The notes under the pieces were generated by a model. It saw only the letters and a program-made list of their open reading frames with translations, did no database searches and was not told the DNA's origin. 64,000 bases of DNA from Fodinibacter sp963834965 (GTDB taxonomy: Bacteria > Actinomycetota > Actinomycetes > Actinomycetales > Dermatophilaceae). The stretch is taken from positions 124,001 through 188,000 of the forward strand of contig CAWIEI010000003.1 of the NCBI GenBank assembly GCA_963834965.1. The letters run 5' to 3'. Of the stretch, positions 46,690 to 55,500 are shown piece by piece (the first letter of the stretch is position 1; the number at the start of each line of letters is the position of its first letter). A program made the position numbers and the translations under genes.

Positions 46690-47700
46690 GTGACGACTGC
46701 CGGACGCGTGCGGATGGAGGACGTCGCCCGCGCGGCGGGGGTGTCCGTGGCCACGGTGTCGAAGGTCGTCAACCAGCGCTACGGCGTGGCCCAGAGCACG
46801 ATGGACAAGGTCACCGAGGTGATCGAGTCGCTCGGCTACGAGGCGAGCCTGGGGGCCCGCAGCCTGCGCAGCCACCGCACCAACGTCATCGGCGTGCTCG
46901 TCGCTGAGTTCGAGCCGTTCAGCACCGAGCTGCTCAAGGGCGTCTCGAGCGCGATCGACGAGACCGGCTACGAGCTGCTCGCGTACTCAGGCGGTCACCA
47001 CGGCCGGTCGGTCGGGTGGGAGCGCCGGTCGTTGAGCCGGCTCGGGGGCACGCTGATCGACGGCGCCATCCTCGTCACGCCCACGGTGGTCTCCGCACCG
47101 GCCGAGATCCCGGTGGTGGCGGTCGACCCGCACACCGGCCCCGCCGGCTTCCCCACGGTCGACGCCGACAACGCCGCGGGCGCGATGGCCGCCACCGAGC
47201 ACCTGCTCGGCCTGGGGCACCGACGCATCGCGCTGCTCGGGGGCCGCGAGGACCTGGAGTCGGCGCGGCTGCGCGAGCAGGGCTTCCGCGAGGCGATGGC
47301 CGCCGCTGGCGTGCCGGTCGACCCCGAGCTGGTGCGGGTCGGTGGTTACCGCCCCGAGAGCGCCAGCGCCCCGGCCCGCGAGCTGTTGTCGCTGCCCGAC
47401 CGCCCGACCGCCGTCTTCGCCGCCAACGACATCTCGGCGATCCGCACCATCGAGGTGGCCCACGAGCTCGGGCTGCGCGTGCCGGGAGACGTCTCCATCG
47501 TCGGCTTCGACAACGTGCCCGAGTCGGTGCTGTGCTCCCCGAGCCTGACGACGGTCGCCCAGCCGCTGCACGACATCGGCGCCACCGCGGTGCGGATGCT
47601 CGTGGAGCTGCTCGCCGGGCGCGAGCCCGCGCCGGGGCACGTGTGCCTGCCGACCCGGCTCGTGGTGCGCGACTCCACCGGCCCCGTGCCGGCATCCTGA
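46690..47700 (+). CDS. LacI-family regulator 3
   Basis: A 336-residue repressor with helix-turn-helix MEDVARAAGVSVATVSKVVN (9-28), hinge ARSLRSHRTN and a ligand domain ending VSIVGFDNVPESVLCSPSLTTV. It begins with GTG 9 bp after the GH3 stop, so it is probably part of that operon and its repressor, binding the palindrome ahead of the binding-protein gene. Confidence 0.88.
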   Translation: MTTAGRVRMEDVARAAGVSVATVSKVVNQRYGVAQSTMDKVTEVIESLGYEASLGARSLRSHRTNVIGVLVAEFEPFSTELLKGVSSAIDETGYELLAYSGGHHGRSVGWERRSLSRLGGTLIDGAILVTPTVVSAPAEIPVVAVDPHTGPAGFPTVDADNAAGAMAATEHLLGLGHRRIALLGGREDLESARLREQGFREAMAAAGVPVDPELVRVGGYRPESASAPARELLSLPDRPTAVFAANDISAIRTIEVAHELGLRVPGDVSIVGFDNVPESVLCSPSLTTVAQPLHDIGATAVRMLVELLAGREPAPGHVCLPTRLVVRDSTGPVPAS

Positions 47701-47751
47701 CCGCTCTGAGCGACGGCCGGCCGCCACCCGACGCAAGGGAAGGAGACGCGC

Positions 47752-49053
47752 GTGACCACTAGGGTCGAGCCGGTGGGCTCCACGAGCAACGACGGCGAGG
47801 CGGTCGGCACCAACTGGGCGGGGAACTACACCTACCGGGCCGCCCGGCTCGTGCGACCGCGCTCGGTCGACGAGCTGTGCGAGGTGGTCGCGGCATCCGC
47901 CGCGGTGCGGGCGCTGGGGTCGCGGCACTCGTTCTCCGACCTCACCGACACGGTGGGCACCCTCGTCGACCTGGCGGCGCTGCCGGCCGACGTGCGCGTG
48001 GATGCCGACGGCACCGGTACCTCCGCCGTGGTCTCGGTGAATGGGGGCACCCGGTACGCCGAGCTGGCGAGCGCCCTGCACGAGCGAGGGTGGGCGCTCG
48101 GCGCGATGGCCTCGCTGCCGCACATCTCGGTGGCGGGTGCCGTGGCCACCGGCACGCACGGGTCGGGTGACCGGGTGCGCTCGCTGGCAGCGGCGGTGCG
48201 GGCCCTCGAGGTGGTCGGCCCCGACGGCACCGTGCGCCGGGTCGAGCGCGGGTCGGCCGACTTCGACGGGTCGGTCGTGGCGCTGGGAGCGCTCGGCATC
48301 GTCAGTCGGCTGGAGCTCGACGTCGAGCCCGGCTACGACGTCAGCCAGGAGGTGCGCACCGGGCTCGGCTGGCGCGTGCTGGAGGACCGGTTCGACGACA
48401 TCACGTCGGCGGCCTACAGCGTCAGCATCTTCACCCGGTCGTGGGTCGACGTCGACCAGCTCTGGCTCAAGCACCGCGTGGGGCCGGCGCGGGCCACGGA
48501 CGAGTTCGGCACCGTGGCAGCGCCGGGCACGCTGCACATGCTGTCCGGAGGGTCGGAGCAGGCGGTCACGGCCCAGGGCGGCGTCGCCGGCCCGTGGCTG
48601 CACCGGCTCCCGCACTTCCGAACGGAGTTCACACCGAGCAACGGCGAGGAGCTGCAGAGCGAGTACTTCGTCCCCCGCGCGGCGGCCCCCGAGGCGATCG
48701 CGCGCCTGCGCCGGCTCGCACCGTCGTTCGCGCCCCTGCTGATGGTGAGCGAGCTGCGTACCATCGCGGCCGACGAGCTGTGGCTGAGTGGCGCACAGGG
48801 CCGGGACACGGTCGCGCTGCACTTCACGTGGGTGCGCGACGAGGTCGCCGTGCGCCGCGCCGTGCGCACGATCGAGGAGGTGCTGGTGCCGCTGGGTGCC
48901 CGGCCGCACTGGGGCAAGGTGTTCGAGCTGGATGCCGGTGCCCTCGCCGAGGCGTTCCCCCGCCTGCCCGACTTCCGCGCCCTGCGCGACCGGGTCGACC
49001 CGCAGCGGGTGTTCGGCAACGCCTTCGTCGACCGGGTGCTGGGCGCCCACTGA
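47752..49053 (+). CDS. AldO-type FAD-dependent alditol/sugar oxidase
   Basis: A 433-residue VAO/PCMH-fold flavoprotein. The segment ALGSRHSFSD carries His59, equivalent to the FAD-linked His of Streptomyces alditol oxidase. SLPHISVAGAVATGTHGSGD is the second FAD signature, and the C-terminal D-arabinono-lactone oxidase domain ends RVDPQRVFGNAF. It should oxidise polyols or related sugars with oxygen, giving hydrogen peroxide. The GTG follows AAGGAG, 51 bp after LacI-3, and could be co-transcribed. Confidence 0.82.
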   Translation: MTTRVEPVGSTSNDGEAVGTNWAGNYTYRAARLVRPRSVDELCEVVAASAAVRALGSRHSFSDLTDTVGTLVDLAALPADVRVDADGTGTSAVVSVNGGTRYAELASALHERGWALGAMASLPHISVAGAVATGTHGSGDRVRSLAAAVRALEVVGPDGTVRRVERGSADFDGSVVALGALGIVSRLELDVEPGYDVSQEVRTGLGWRVLEDRFDDITSAAYSVSIFTRSWVDVDQLWLKHRVGPARATDEFGTVAAPGTLHMLSGGSEQAVTAQGGVAGPWLHRLPHFRTEFTPSNGEELQSEYFVPRAAAPEAIARLRRLAPSFAPLLMVSELRTIAADELWLSGAQGRDTVALHFTWVRDEVAVRRAVRTIEEVLVPLGARPHWGKVFELDAGALAEAFPRLPDFRALRDRVDPQRVFGNAFVDRVLGAH

Positions 49054-49157
49054 GCGCGGCGCCGGACCTCGCCGCGCGGCATCCCGAGCGGTTGCACGAC
49101 CGCACCGGCCGCTCCCGGTGACGCCTCCGGTTGGCCTGGGGAAGCACCCGACGTCGC

Positions 49158-49203
49158 CTACCGCCCCGTAGGTGAAGTGATCCGTGCACCTACCAGGCGG
49201 TAG
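49158..49203. repeat. Compound inverted repeat
   Basis: Two perfect arm pairs (CTACCGCC/GGCGGTAG outside, TAGGTG/CACCTA inside) are separated by matched 3-nt internal loops CCG/CCA around a 12-nt loop. It lies 104 bp after the oxidase stop. It may be a terminator or a mobile-type intergenic palindrome; no second copy is evident in the window. Confidence 0.55.
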
Positions 49204-49257
49204 TCGGCGGCAGGTCCGGCCGCCGCGCGCCGCCGGGGAGGGGTGAGCCGGCGGCCA

Positions 49258-49375
49258 TAGGGTGACCCGTATGGAGGCCACTGCCCCCGCGGTCCTCCCG
49301 ATCGCGCCCTGTGTGGAGCCGGCGGTGGCCCCGCCCGAGGTCCACCCGCGGCGCTCTGAGAAGGAGCCGACATGA
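49258..49375 (+). CDS. Possible 34-aa leaderless upstream peptide
   Basis: An ATG at 49271 opens MEATAPAVLPIAPCVEPAVA plus 14 more residues and stops in an ATGA overlap with the following membrane-protein gene. TAGGGT (49258-49263) sits seven bases before it, as in leaderless actinobacterial transcripts. The overlap suggests coupling to the downstream gene; whether the peptide itself has a role is unknown. The entry includes the -10 element. Confidence 0.35.
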
Positions 49376-50340
49376 CCTCTCGACCGCGCCGGATCGGCGG
49401 CATCGTGCTGCTCGTCCTGGCCGCTCTCCTCGTGCCCGTGGCCGTCATCGCCACCTGGACGGCCCGCACGGTGACCGACACCGACGCGTTCGTCGCCAGG
49501 GCCACCCCGGTCGCGTCGTCGCCGGAGGTGCAGGCCCTCGTGGAGCAGGAGATGACCGCCCAGGTGACCCAGTCGATCGACACCCGCGTCGCGCCGAAGG
49601 TCACCGGTGCCATCGACGAGCTGGCTGCCCCCGACCTGGTCAAGGGACTGCTGCGCGACCTCGCTGGCAGCCTCGGGGGCGCAGTCGAGACGCGCACGGC
49701 ATCCATCGTCGCGAAGGTGGTGGAGGCCCCCGAGTTCGCCACGGCGTTCGAGGAGGCCACCCGCACCGCCCACCAGGACCTCGTGGCGACCCTCGACGGC
49801 GATGCCACGAACGACGGCGCCGTCGTCACCCAGGGCGACACGGTGAGCATCAAGCTATCGACGGTCGGCAACGCCGTGCGCCAGGAGCTGGTGGGCGCCG
49901 GGTTCAGCTTCGTCGACCGGCTGCCGACCCTCGAGGCATCCGTGCCGATCACCACCGTCGAGCAGCTGAACACGTGGAAGGGCTACTACCAGCTGCTGAA
50001 GGTGCTCGTCTGGCTCGGCCCGCTGCTCGTCATCGTCTTCGCCGTCGCCGGGACCTGGCTGCTCCGCGACGTCGCCGTCGCCGGGCTGTGGTTCGCGGGA
50101 GTGGCCCTGCTCGCCCTCGTGGCAGCGGTCGTGGCGCTGCGCGTTCTCGTCTCCGGCGCGACCGACCGGCTGGCCGACCCGGTCGCCGCAGAGGCCGCCC
50201 GGGCTGTGGTGGCGACGTTCACCGACACGTTGGTGCGCAACGCCACCGTGGTCGGCATCCTGCTCATCATCGGGCTGGCGGTGGCCGCGTACTTCGCCGC
50301 CCGCCGGCGCCTGGCCCCCGAGCCGGCACTCGCCGCCTGA
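49372..50340 (+). CDS. Membrane protein with extracellular helical domain
   Basis: A 322-residue protein: N-terminal helix (about 8-29), a 170-residue charged loop with repeated ATP/VASSPEVQALVEQEMTAQ-type helical sequence, then three C-terminal helices (about 208-228, 232-255 and 292-313). The family is widespread in actinobacteria but uncharacterised. GAGAAGGAG precedes the ATG. Confidence 0.7.
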   Translation: MTSRPRRIGGIVLLVLAALLVPVAVIATWTARTVTDTDAFVARATPVASSPEVQALVEQEMTAQVTQSIDTRVAPKVTGAIDELAAPDLVKGLLRDLAGSLGGAVETRTASIVAKVVEAPEFATAFEEATRTAHQDLVATLDGDATNDGAVVTQGDTVSIKLSTVGNAVRQELVGAGFSFVDRLPTLEASVPITTVEQLNTWKGYYQLLKVLVWLGPLLVIVFAVAGTWLLRDVAVAGLWFAGVALLALVAAVVALRVLVSGATDRLADPVAAEAARAVVATFTDTLVRNATVVGILLIIGLAVAAYFAARRRLAPEPALAA

Positions 50341-50353
50341 GCTCGACGGGGGG

Positions 50354-52327
50354 TCAGGCGATGCTGGCCTCGGCGGGCAGTTCGGGCGACTTCTCCACAC
50401 GTGGCTCCAGCTCGTCGCGCACGAGCACGTCGGCGTAGACGTAGACGGTGTTGAGGGCCACGACCGGCACGAACAGTGCGTAGACGACGCCCGCGACGGC
50501 GTTGCTCACCCCGAACGGCAGGGGGGTGCCGAGGATGAGGGCGGCCCCGAGCAGAGGCCCGATGGCGAGCACGAGCCCGTTGGTCAGGGCGATGAGCACC
50601 ACGACCTTGACCCAGTGCCGGCGCACGAGGTGGGCGCTGCGCCGGAAGGCGCGCCAGCCCCACAGGTGCTCGAAGAGCACGACCGGGATGGTCATCAGGC
50701 TGAGCACGAGGAGCACCAGCGCGACGGGGACGAGCACGACGGTCAGCGCGAGGAGCGCGAGCACCAGGAAGACGGCAAGCTCGGTCGCGAGCAGGTGCAG
50801 GGCGCGGCGCAGGGCGCCTTGGTAGGCGCGCAGGGGCCCCACGCGGCGGCCCTCGTCGATCTCGCGGGCCGCGAACATCGTCGCCGCCTGACCGAGCGAC
50901 AGGGTGATCGGCGACAACAGGGCCAGGAGCAAACCGGCGATCGCGACGAGCACGGCGCCGGTCGTCTGGTTGCCCTGCACCGACTCGACGGCCGACGTGA
51001 CCCAGACCGTGGCGACGCCGGGGAGGATCGTCGCGACCGCGATCGGAACGCCGATGCCGACGAACAGCAGGGGCCGGCTGAGGTACATGCGCCATACCGA
51101 GGCAATGACCTGTCCGGTGCTGCGCCGGCGGACCAGGCGCAGTGGTGCCGAGGGGCGCCACGTGGTGCGGCGCACCAGCCAGGCGATGACGAGCGCGGTG
51201 ACGAGCAGGACGGCCGCGGCGATGGCCAGGTTGTTCATCGCGAGCCGCAGGGCGTCGGAGCCGGTGGCGACGATGCCGCAGAACGAGCTGGTCGCCTGGG
51301 TGCCGTACAGGCCGCTCGCGGGTACGGCGTACGCTGTGGGGGCGCCCTCGGTGTCGGTCCAGGTCAGCGGCTTGGTCCACTGGTCCTTGGTGTTGGGCCC
51401 GGTCGGGCCGTTGTAGAAGCTGGTCTCGCGCTGGCCCCAACGGCCGGTGTAGCCGAGCCACGGGAAGGCGGCGCCGACCGCCGCCGGGTCGGAGGGCACG
51501 AGCGCGACCGCGGGCCGCACATCGGTGGTGGGGGCGCGGCTGTCGTCGCAGCCGAAGCCCTGCTGGCCCGAGCGGCCGAGGAAGAGGGCGGCGTCGTAGT
51601 AGTTGGCGTGCGAGCCGGCGGCCGGGTGCACCACGGGGTGGGTGCCATCGACGACCTCGAGCTTGCGGTCGCCCCACTGGGCGATCTCGACACCCTCGTG
51701 CTGGCTGTAGCCGACCCGGGTGGGCCGCTGGGCCAGGGCGGTCGCCGCGTCGGACGCGGCGAACTCGACCTGGATCATCTCCCAGTCGCTCTCGTGCTTG
51801 TTGTTGAAGTCGTTGAACGGGTAGTAGAGCCAGTACTGCAGCGCCAGCCCTTCGCGACCCTCCTCCTTGACCACCCGGGCATACGTCGTGGGGGCCGACC
51901 CGGCCGTCTGCTCGTTCGCCCACTGCTCGTAGGAGCAGCCCGGGCTGAGCGGACTGCCCGGGAAGTCGAGGTGGTAACCGGACAGGCCCTTGCCGAGATC
52001 GGCGGCGGTGGGGGCGATCTTCACCAGGTCATCGGTCGTCCAGGGCCCGCGCAGCGCGACGGTGTCGTTGCCCAGCAGGCTGTCGACGTTCGTGGGCTCG
52101 AACGGCTCGCCCGGCCCGCAGTCGACCTTCTGCTCGACCAGCCGCACCACCGGCGCGTACTTCTCCGCAAGCGCCTGCTCGTCAGCGGTGGACGTCGTGG
52201 CCGTGGGAACGCGCGCCGGTGCGGCGCCGGCGGCCACCGGGGCGGCGAGGAGCGCGCCGACAACGAGGAGCAGGGCCAGGCCGGGAGCGCGCACCACCCT
52301 GTTGGATCGCCCGGAGCAACGACGCAC
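50354..52327 (-). CDS. Vps62-like exported domain fused to a multi-helix membrane domain
   Basis: A 657-residue protein with a signal peptide (hydrophobic core about 14-33), an extracellular domain (about 45-365) with YAPVVRLVEQ, LQYWLYYPFNDFNNKHESDW and HPAAGSHANYY resembling the Vps62/DUF946 fold, and then about seven membrane helices (about 370-650) with an internal glycerophosphodiester/DUF975-like pattern. The GTG at 52327 is chosen because AAGGAG lies six bases upstream and it gives a normal signal peptide. Function unknown; the fold suggests a surface binding or hydrolytic role. Confidence 0.68.
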   Translation of the reverse strand: MRRCSGRSNRVVRAPGLALLLVVGALLAAPVAAGAAPARVPTATTSTADEQALAEKYAPVVRLVEQKVDCGPGEPFEPTNVDSLLGNDTVALRGPWTTDDLVKIAPTAADLGKGLSGYHLDFPGSPLSPGCSYEQWANEQTAGSAPTTYARVVKEEGREGLALQYWLYYPFNDFNNKHESDWEMIQVEFAASDAATALAQRPTRVGYSQHEGVEIAQWGDRKLEVVDGTHPVVHPAAGSHANYYDAALFLGRSGQQGFGCDDSRAPTTDVRPAVALVPSDPAAVGAAFPWLGYTGRWGQRETSFYNGPTGPNTKDQWTKPLTWTDTEGAPTAYAVPASGLYGTQATSSFCGIVATGSDALRLAMNNLAIAAAVLLVTALVIAWLVRRTTWRPSAPLRLVRRRSTGQVIASVWRMYLSRPLLFVGIGVPIAVATILPGVATVWVTSAVESVQGNQTTGAVLVAIAGLLLALLSPITLSLGQAATMFAAREIDEGRRVGPLRAYQGALRRALHLLATELAVFLVLALLALTVVLVPVALVLLVLSLMTIPVVLFEHLWGWRAFRRSAHLVRRHWVKVVVLIALTNGLVLAIGPLLGAALILGTPLPFGVSNAVAGVVYALFVPVVALNTVYVYADVLVRDELEPRVEKSPELPAEASIA

Positions 52328-52432
52328 CGCGGTCTCCTTCGCTGGTGGGACACAACAGGTCCCGCCAGCGTACTCAGGACGCGGGGGCACGCGCCGGCCG
52401 TTCCACCGACGCGCCGCGAGACCACGCTCATT

Positions 52433-52459
52433 ACTCGCGAGTCACCACCAGATGGTGAC
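52433..52459. promoter_or_regulatory. Palindromes in the divergent region before the carboxylase gene
   Basis: ACTCGCGAGT (52433-52442) is a perfect palindrome preceded by TT, resembling TetR-type operators of lipid genes. It abuts GTCACC-N7-GGTGAC (52441-52459). They lie 85-111 bp before the carboxylase ATG and may control it. Confidence 0.4.
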
Positions 52460-52543
52460 AGGCTCGGGAACCGTCGGCGACGAACTCGCCCCGAGACGAC
52501 AACCACAGACGACACGCACACCGGACCCCCGGGAGGACCACCG

Positions 52544-55500
52544 ATGTTCCAGCGGATCGCCATCGTCAACCGCGGAGAGGCCGCGATGCGCCTGGTCCAC
52601 GCGGTGCGTGACCTCAACGCGCAGGCCGGTCCGGGTGGGCACCGCATCGAGACGGTGGCGTTGCACACGGAGGCCGAGCGGTCGGCGATGTTCGTGCGCG
52701 AGGCCGACGCCGCCTACGACCTGGGGCCGGCCTCGCTGCGCCCCTACCTCGACCACGCCGTGCTCGAGCGCGCGCTGCTCGAGACCGGCGCGGATGCCGC
52801 GTGGGTCGGCTGGGGCTTCGTGGCCGAGGACCCCACCTTCGCCGAGCTGTGCGAGCGCATCGGGGTCACCTTCATCGGGCCCAGCCCGGAGGCGATGCGC
52901 CGTCTGGGCGACAAGATCGGCTCGAAGCTGATCGCCGAGGAGGTGGGCGTCCCGGTGGCCCCCTGGAGCCGTGGCGGGGTCGACACCCTCGACGACGCCA
53001 TCGCGGCCGCGGCCCGGATCGGGTACCCCCTGATGCTGAAGGCGACCGCGGGGGGCGGCGGGCGCGGCATCCGCAAGGTCGAGTCCGACGCCGAGCTCGC
53101 CGACGCCTACGACCGCACCCGCGACGAGGCGCAGCGCGCGTTCGGGTCGGGCGTGGTGTTCCTCGAGAAGCTGGTCACCGGCGCGCGGCACGTCGAGGTG
53201 CAGGTGATCGCCGACGGGCAGGGGTCGGCCTGGGCCATCGGCGTGCGCGACTGCTCGGTGCAGCGCCGCAACCAGAAGGTCATCGAGGAGTCCTCCTCAC
53301 CGGTGCTCGACGTCGCGCAGACCGGAGAGCTGAAGGCGTCGGCCGAGCGGCTCGCCATCGCGGTCGGGTATGCCGGTGCCGGTACCGTCGAGTTCCTCTA
53401 CCACCCGCGCGACCGCTTCTTCGCCTTCCTCGAGGTCAACACCCGGCTGCAGGTCGAGCACCCCATCACCGAGGTCGTCACCGGCACCGACCTGGTGCGG
53501 CTGCAGATCCACGTCGCCTCCGGCGGAAAGCTCACCGGCCACCGGCCCGACGAGATCGGTCACGCCGTCGAGGCCCGGCTCAACGCCGAGGACCCCGACC
53601 GTGACTTCGCGCCGGCGCCGGGTCGCATCGTGCACCTCGAGCTGCCCGCCGGCCCCGGCATCCGGGTCGACACCGGGGTGGCCGAGGGCGACTCGATCCC
53701 GGCCGACTTCGACTCGATGATCGCGAAGATCATCGCCTCCGGCCGCGACCGCGACGAGGCGCTCGCCCGCCTGCGCCGCGCCCTGCGCGAGACGACCGTC
53801 GTCATCGAGGGCGGGGCGACAAACAAGTCGTTCATCCTCGACCTGCTGGCCCAGCCCGAGGTGGTCGACGGCTCGGCCGACACCGGCTGGATCGACCGGG
53901 TGCGCGGTGAGGGCCGGCTGGTGGCGGCGGAGCACTCCGGCATCGCGCTGGTCGTGGCGGGCATCGAGGCCTACGAGGAGGCCGAGGCGGTCGAGCACAC
54001 CCGGCTGCTCGAGACCGCCCGCGGCGGGCGCCCGCAGGTGCAGCACGACGTGGGCCGCGCGATCGACCTCAAGCTGCGCGGCACGTCCTACAAGGTCACC
54101 GTCTACCGCACCGGGTCGGCCCGCTTCCGGGTGTCCGTGGCCCAGCCGAGCGGTGAGGTGTCGACGGTCGAGGCCGACCTCGAGCGGGTCAGCCACTTCG
54201 CCAGCCGGGTGACCGTGGGGGGGCGCACCCATCGCCTGGTCACCGCTTCGCACGGCCCGGTGCAGCTCGTCGAGGTCGACGGGGTGACCCACCGGGTGAG
54301 CCGCGACGAGGGTGGCATCCTGCGTTCTCCCGCACCGGCACTCGTCGTGGCCACCCCCCTCGCGGTGGGTGACGAGGTGGCCGCCGGTGCGCCGGTGCTC
54401 GTGCTCGAGAGCATGAAGATGGAGACCGTGCTGCCGGCGCCGTTCGATGCGCGGCTCAAGGAGCTGCACGTGGCCACCGGCAGCCAGGTCGAGACCGGTG
54501 CCGCGCTCGCGCGGCTGGAACCCACGGGCGGCGCCATGGAGGCGTCCACGGCGGCCGCCGCCGACGCGCCCGACCTCGACCTGCCCGAGGACGTCGTCAA
54601 CGGCGACGTCGCCAAGCGGGCCACCCGCGCCCGGGCCGACCTCGCGGCGATGCTGCTGGGCTACGACCTCGACCCCGGTCACGAGACGCGCACCCTGGCC
54701 GGCTACCTCGCGGCCCGCGACGAGCTGGCGGCCGCCGGCCGTTCACCTGTCACCGACGAGATGGAGCTGCTCACCGTCTTCGCCGACTTCGCCGAGCTGA
54801 GCCGCAACCGGCCGGTCGGCGAGGAGGCGCACATCGAGAACCGCGTGCACAGCCCCCGTGAGCACTTCCACACCTACCTGCAGACCCTCGACCCCGAGCG
54901 CGGTGGGCTGCCGGCCGACTTCGTCGGGCGGCTCGAGCGCGTGCTCGGCCACTACGGCGTCAGCGGCGTCGAGCGCAGCGAAGAGCTCGAGGGCGCGGTG
55001 TTCCGGGTATTCCTCGCCCAGCAGCGGTCGGCGCCCGAGGTGTCGATGGCCACCTCGATCCTGCAGCGCTGGCTCGTCGAGCCGGCCCCGGCCGAGGATG
55101 CCGCCGCCCGCGAGCTGCTCGACCGCCTGGTCTCGGCCACCCAGCTGCGCTTCCCGATCGTCGGCGACCTCGCCCGCAGCGTGCGGTTCCGCTGGTTCGA
55201 CCAGCCGCTCGTCGACGCCGACCGGGCCTCGGTGCTGGGGTCGGTGGGCGACGAGCTCGACCAGATCGACGCCCTGCCCGACGGCCCCGAGCGCACCGCC
55301 CGGCTCGACGCGCTGGCCGCCATCCCCGAGCGCATCGTGCGGTTTCTCGGCGAGCGGCTGCGCGTGGCCGTGCCCGAGCGCGAGCCGATGCTCGCCGTGC
55401 TCATCAAGCGGCACTACCGCGAGTACGCCCTGCACGACCTGCGTGAGGTCACCGTCGACGGCCGCGCCGTCGCGACCGCTGACTACCGGCTCGACGGCCG

